This document shows, in pieces, positions 5,197-6,556 of a stretch of 6,556 nucleotides of DNA. Within the stretch, counting starts at the first letter, position 1, and each line of letters begins with the position of its first letter. The stretch lies in NCBI GenBank assembly GCA_964453155.1, contig CAYVQU010000245.1, positions 1-6,556 on the forward strand, given 5' to 3'. The notes beneath the pieces were generated by a model. The model saw nothing but the letters and a program-made list of their open reading frames with translations, ran no database searches and was not told the origin of the DNA. A program made the position numbers and the translations under genes. The DNA is from CAYVQU01 sp964453155. Its GTDB lineage: Bacteria > Chloroflexota > Anaerolineae > Anaerolineales > UBA11858.

Positions 5197-6473
5197 GTAC
5201 CTGCTCCAAAAATTTCACCACTAAGGTTAAATCCAACCACTTCAAGTTTGGGCGTGAACACCGGCCGCAGCCCAGTCGCCCGCATCTCACCCAAAATTTC
5301 GCCATCGGGTCCCATCCCGGTCGGGTCAAAGCGAAATAACTCCGAGAGGGTCACAATCTCACCCTCCATCCGGGGCACTTCAGAAATCCGGACAACCTTG
5401 CGCGAGCCATCGGTCAGGCGGTCCATATGAACGATCAAATCAATGGCCGCGGCAATCTGCTGCCGAATAGCCCGCAAGGGTAAGTCGATCCCCGACATCA
5501 TCGCCATGGTCTCTAACCGCGAAATCGCATCCCGCGGGGCATTGGCATGAAGGGTGGTCAGGGAGCCGTCATGGCCCGTATTCATGGCCTGGAGCATATC
5601 CAGGGCCTCTCCGCTGCGGACCTCGCCAACCACGATGCGGTCCGGCCGCATCCGGAGGGCATTACGGACCAAATCCCGGGTATCCACGGCCCCCAGCCCA
5701 TCGACATTCGGTGGTTTGGTTTCCATCCGCACGATATATTTTTGTTTAAGACTCAGTTCGGCCGCATCTTCGATCGTGATGACGCGCTCGTTGCCAGGAA
5801 TATAGCCCGAAAGGATATTCAACAGGGTTGTTTTGCCCGAACTGGTATTGCCGGTGATGATAATGTTCAGCCGGGCGACCACACAGGCCCGTAAGAACTC
5901 GGCCATATGTTCGGTGATCGAATCCAACTCGATCAACTGTTCCATGATGAGTTTGGTTTGCAAAAACTTACGAATGGTTACACAGGGACCATCGACCGCC
6001 ACCGGGGGAATCGCCACATGGACGCGTGAGCCATCTGGCAGCCGGGCGTCGGCGGTAGGGTTATCAATGTTCACCTGGCGGCCGATGGGGTGCAGCATCC
6101 GGTCGATGATGCGCATCAGGTGATTTTCATCTTCAAATTGAACATTGGCATCCACTAATTTGCCGTGCCGCTCCACGTAAACCTGATTGTGACCATAAAC
6201 CATGATCTCGCTGTTATCTGGATCGTTAAGCAATGGCTCCAGGGGGCCGAAACCAACCAGTTCGGCGATCACATTGTTAAATAGTTTGGTGCGAATCGGG
6301 TTCGGAAGATTTAACTGGGTGCGCTCATAGGCCTCCTGGAGCCAAAGTTCCATCTTCTGCCGGTATTCATCGCCCACCGGCGGCGCGCCTTCCGCTCGTT
6401 GGGTCACCTGATCCAGCAAAAATAGTTCTAGTTTTTCAAATTCTGCCGCAGAAATTTTGAGGATGTCGGTCAT
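5193..6473 (-). CDS. cpaF: CpaF/TadA-family secretion ATPase
   Basis: A hexameric cytoplasmic ATPase of the type II/IV secretion superfamily that powers Tad/Flp pilus assembly or related export. In the 426-residue product the N-terminal domain (about 1-170) carries the family signature FGPLEPLLNDPDNSEIMV (75-92), then RQVNIDNPTADARLPDGSRV (132-151). The ATPase core has Walker A GNTSSGKTT (208-216, K214), the Asp box VITIEDAAEL (231-240), RNALRMRPDRIVVGEVRSGE (270-289, E284 in the Walker B region) and the His box TGHDGSLTTLHANAPRDAIS (299-318; H301, H309). All catalytic elements are intact; GEVRSGEA has Ser where Gly is common. The ATG at 6473 is preferred because GGAG (6479-6482) lies 5 bases upstream; the longer frame begins with TTG at 6530 and would be translated through an inverted repeat. 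Downstream, its TGA overlaps the receiver ATG. The usual membrane partners tadB/tadC do not follow on this strand; other pilus genes may lie off the right edge. Confidence 0.94.
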   Translation of the reverse strand: MTDILKISAAEFEKLELFLLDQVTQRAEGAPPVGDEYRQKMELWLQEAYERTQLNLPNPIRTKLFNNVIAELVGFGPLEPLLNDPDNSEIMVYGHNQVYVERHGKLVDANVQFEDENHLMRIIDRMLHPIGRQVNIDNPTADARLPDGSRVHVAIPPVAVDGPCVTIRKFLQTKLIMEQLIELDSITEHMAEFLRACVVARLNIIITGNTSSGKTTLLNILSGYIPGNERVITIEDAAELSLKQKYIVRMETKPPNVDGLGAVDTRDLVRNALRMRPDRIVVGEVRSGEALDMLQAMNTGHDGSLTTLHANAPRDAISRLETMAMMSGIDLPLRAIRQQIAAAIDLIVHMDRLTDGSRKVVRISEVPRMEGEIVTLSELFRFDPTGMGPDGEILGEMRATGLRPVFTPKLEVVGFNLSGEIFGAGT

Positions 6474-6478
6474 GGGAG

Positions 6479-6482
6479 CTCC
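6479..6482 (-). promoter_or_regulatory. Shine-Dalgarno GGAG that fixes the cpaF/tadA start
   Basis: On the minus strand GGAG is followed by the 5 bases CTCCC and then ATG (6473-6471). This supports the shorter start over the upstream in-frame TTG at 6530. The GGAG is also part of the palindrome GGAGCTCC (6475-6482), so it could be partly masked in a small hairpin. Confidence 0.7.
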
Positions 6483-6491
6483 GGGGAGGGG

Positions 6492-6531
6492 GTTGGATAG
6501 TTTGTTGGTTGGATCGAACAAACTATCCAAC
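6492..6531. repeat. Perfect 15-bp inverted repeat upstream of cpaF/tadA
   Basis: GTTGGATAGTTTGTT (6492-6506) and its exact reverse complement (6517-6531) flank a 10-base loop (GGTTGGATCG). The element ends 18 bases upstream of the ATPase ATG and 9 bases from its Shine-Dalgarno. As RNA it would give a stable 15-bp hairpin in the 5' leader; as DNA it could be an operator. No T-run follows on the minus strand (the arm is followed by CCCCTCCCC), so it is not an evident terminator for an upstream gene. Multicopy intergenic-repeat status cannot be judged from a single copy. Confidence 0.85.
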
Positions 6532-6556
6532 TAACAAATTATGCTGTTATTTCCAT

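Noticed and set aside
5547..5894. 115-codon plus-strand open frame
   Set aside because: Antisense to the Walker and His-box region of the CpaF/TadA ATPase, whose motifs prove the minus strand is coding.
6474..6530. TTG start at 6530 for the CpaF/TadA ATPase
   Set aside because: It would translate the inverted repeat into a non-conserved 19-residue tail, while ATG 6473 has a GGAG at proper spacing.
6539..6556. Short minus-strand frame ATG-GAA-ATA-ACA-GCA-TAA at the right edge
   Set aside because: Only five codons are visible; it may be the tail of an upstream gene or chance, and nothing in the window can decide.

Overview
The window looks like a stretch of an anaerobic or facultative environmental bacterial chromosome, most plausibly Chloroflexota (Anaerolineae-like). 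That placement is inference. It rests on the mix of a tungsten/molybdenum aldehyde:ferredoxin oxidoreductase, PAS signalling protein, CpaF/TadA ATPase and stand-alone glycogen-binding-like domain, and on intergenic sequence made of CATCCTGAG/CTTCGA-type and GTAGGGGC-type palindromic repeats. No ribosomal or marker gene is present to confirm it.

Layout. (1) 1-663, plus strand: 3' part of a PAS-domain sensory protein, open at the left edge, ending just after its last PAS domain. (2) 664-1081: 418 bases without a gene; the right half (817-1005) is a mosaic of direct and inverted repeats. (3) 1082-3256, plus: a 724-residue aldehyde:ferredoxin oxidoreductase family enzyme with altered cluster and pterin motifs. 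(4) 3257-3328: a short gap with a perfect 28-bp palindrome and a consensus TATAAT placed so close to the next ATG that a leaderless mRNA is expected. (5) 3329-4342, plus: an aminoglycoside-phosphotransferase-fold kinase. (6) 4344-4377: a strong bidirectional intrinsic terminator between convergent genes. (7) 4394-4687, minus: a 97-residue CBM48/AMPK-beta-like domain protein. (8) 4816-5196, minus: a stand-alone receiver-like protein with degenerate active-site positions. (9) 5193-6473, minus: a CpaF/TadA secretion ATPase whose stop codon overlaps the receiver start (ATGA). (10) 6492-6531: a perfect 15-bp inverted repeat just upstream of the ATPase gene.

How the genes work together. The clearest functional unit is the minus-strand pair ATPase plus receiver, translationally coupled and probably part of a Tad-pilus or type II/IV-like secretion locus extending off the right edge. 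The CBM48-like gene follows in the same direction but has its own Shine-Dalgarno and a 128-base gap, so co-transcription is uncertain. The plus-strand genes (PAS protein, oxidoreductase, kinase) are separated by repeat-containing gaps and look independently expressed; I see no pathway joining them. I found no RNA gene, CRISPR array, transposase or obvious defence system. The most unusual points are the coupling of a degenerate receiver to the ATPase where tadB/tadC would be expected, the divergent oxidoreductase motifs, and the predicted leaderless kinase gene whose promoter abuts a palindrome.
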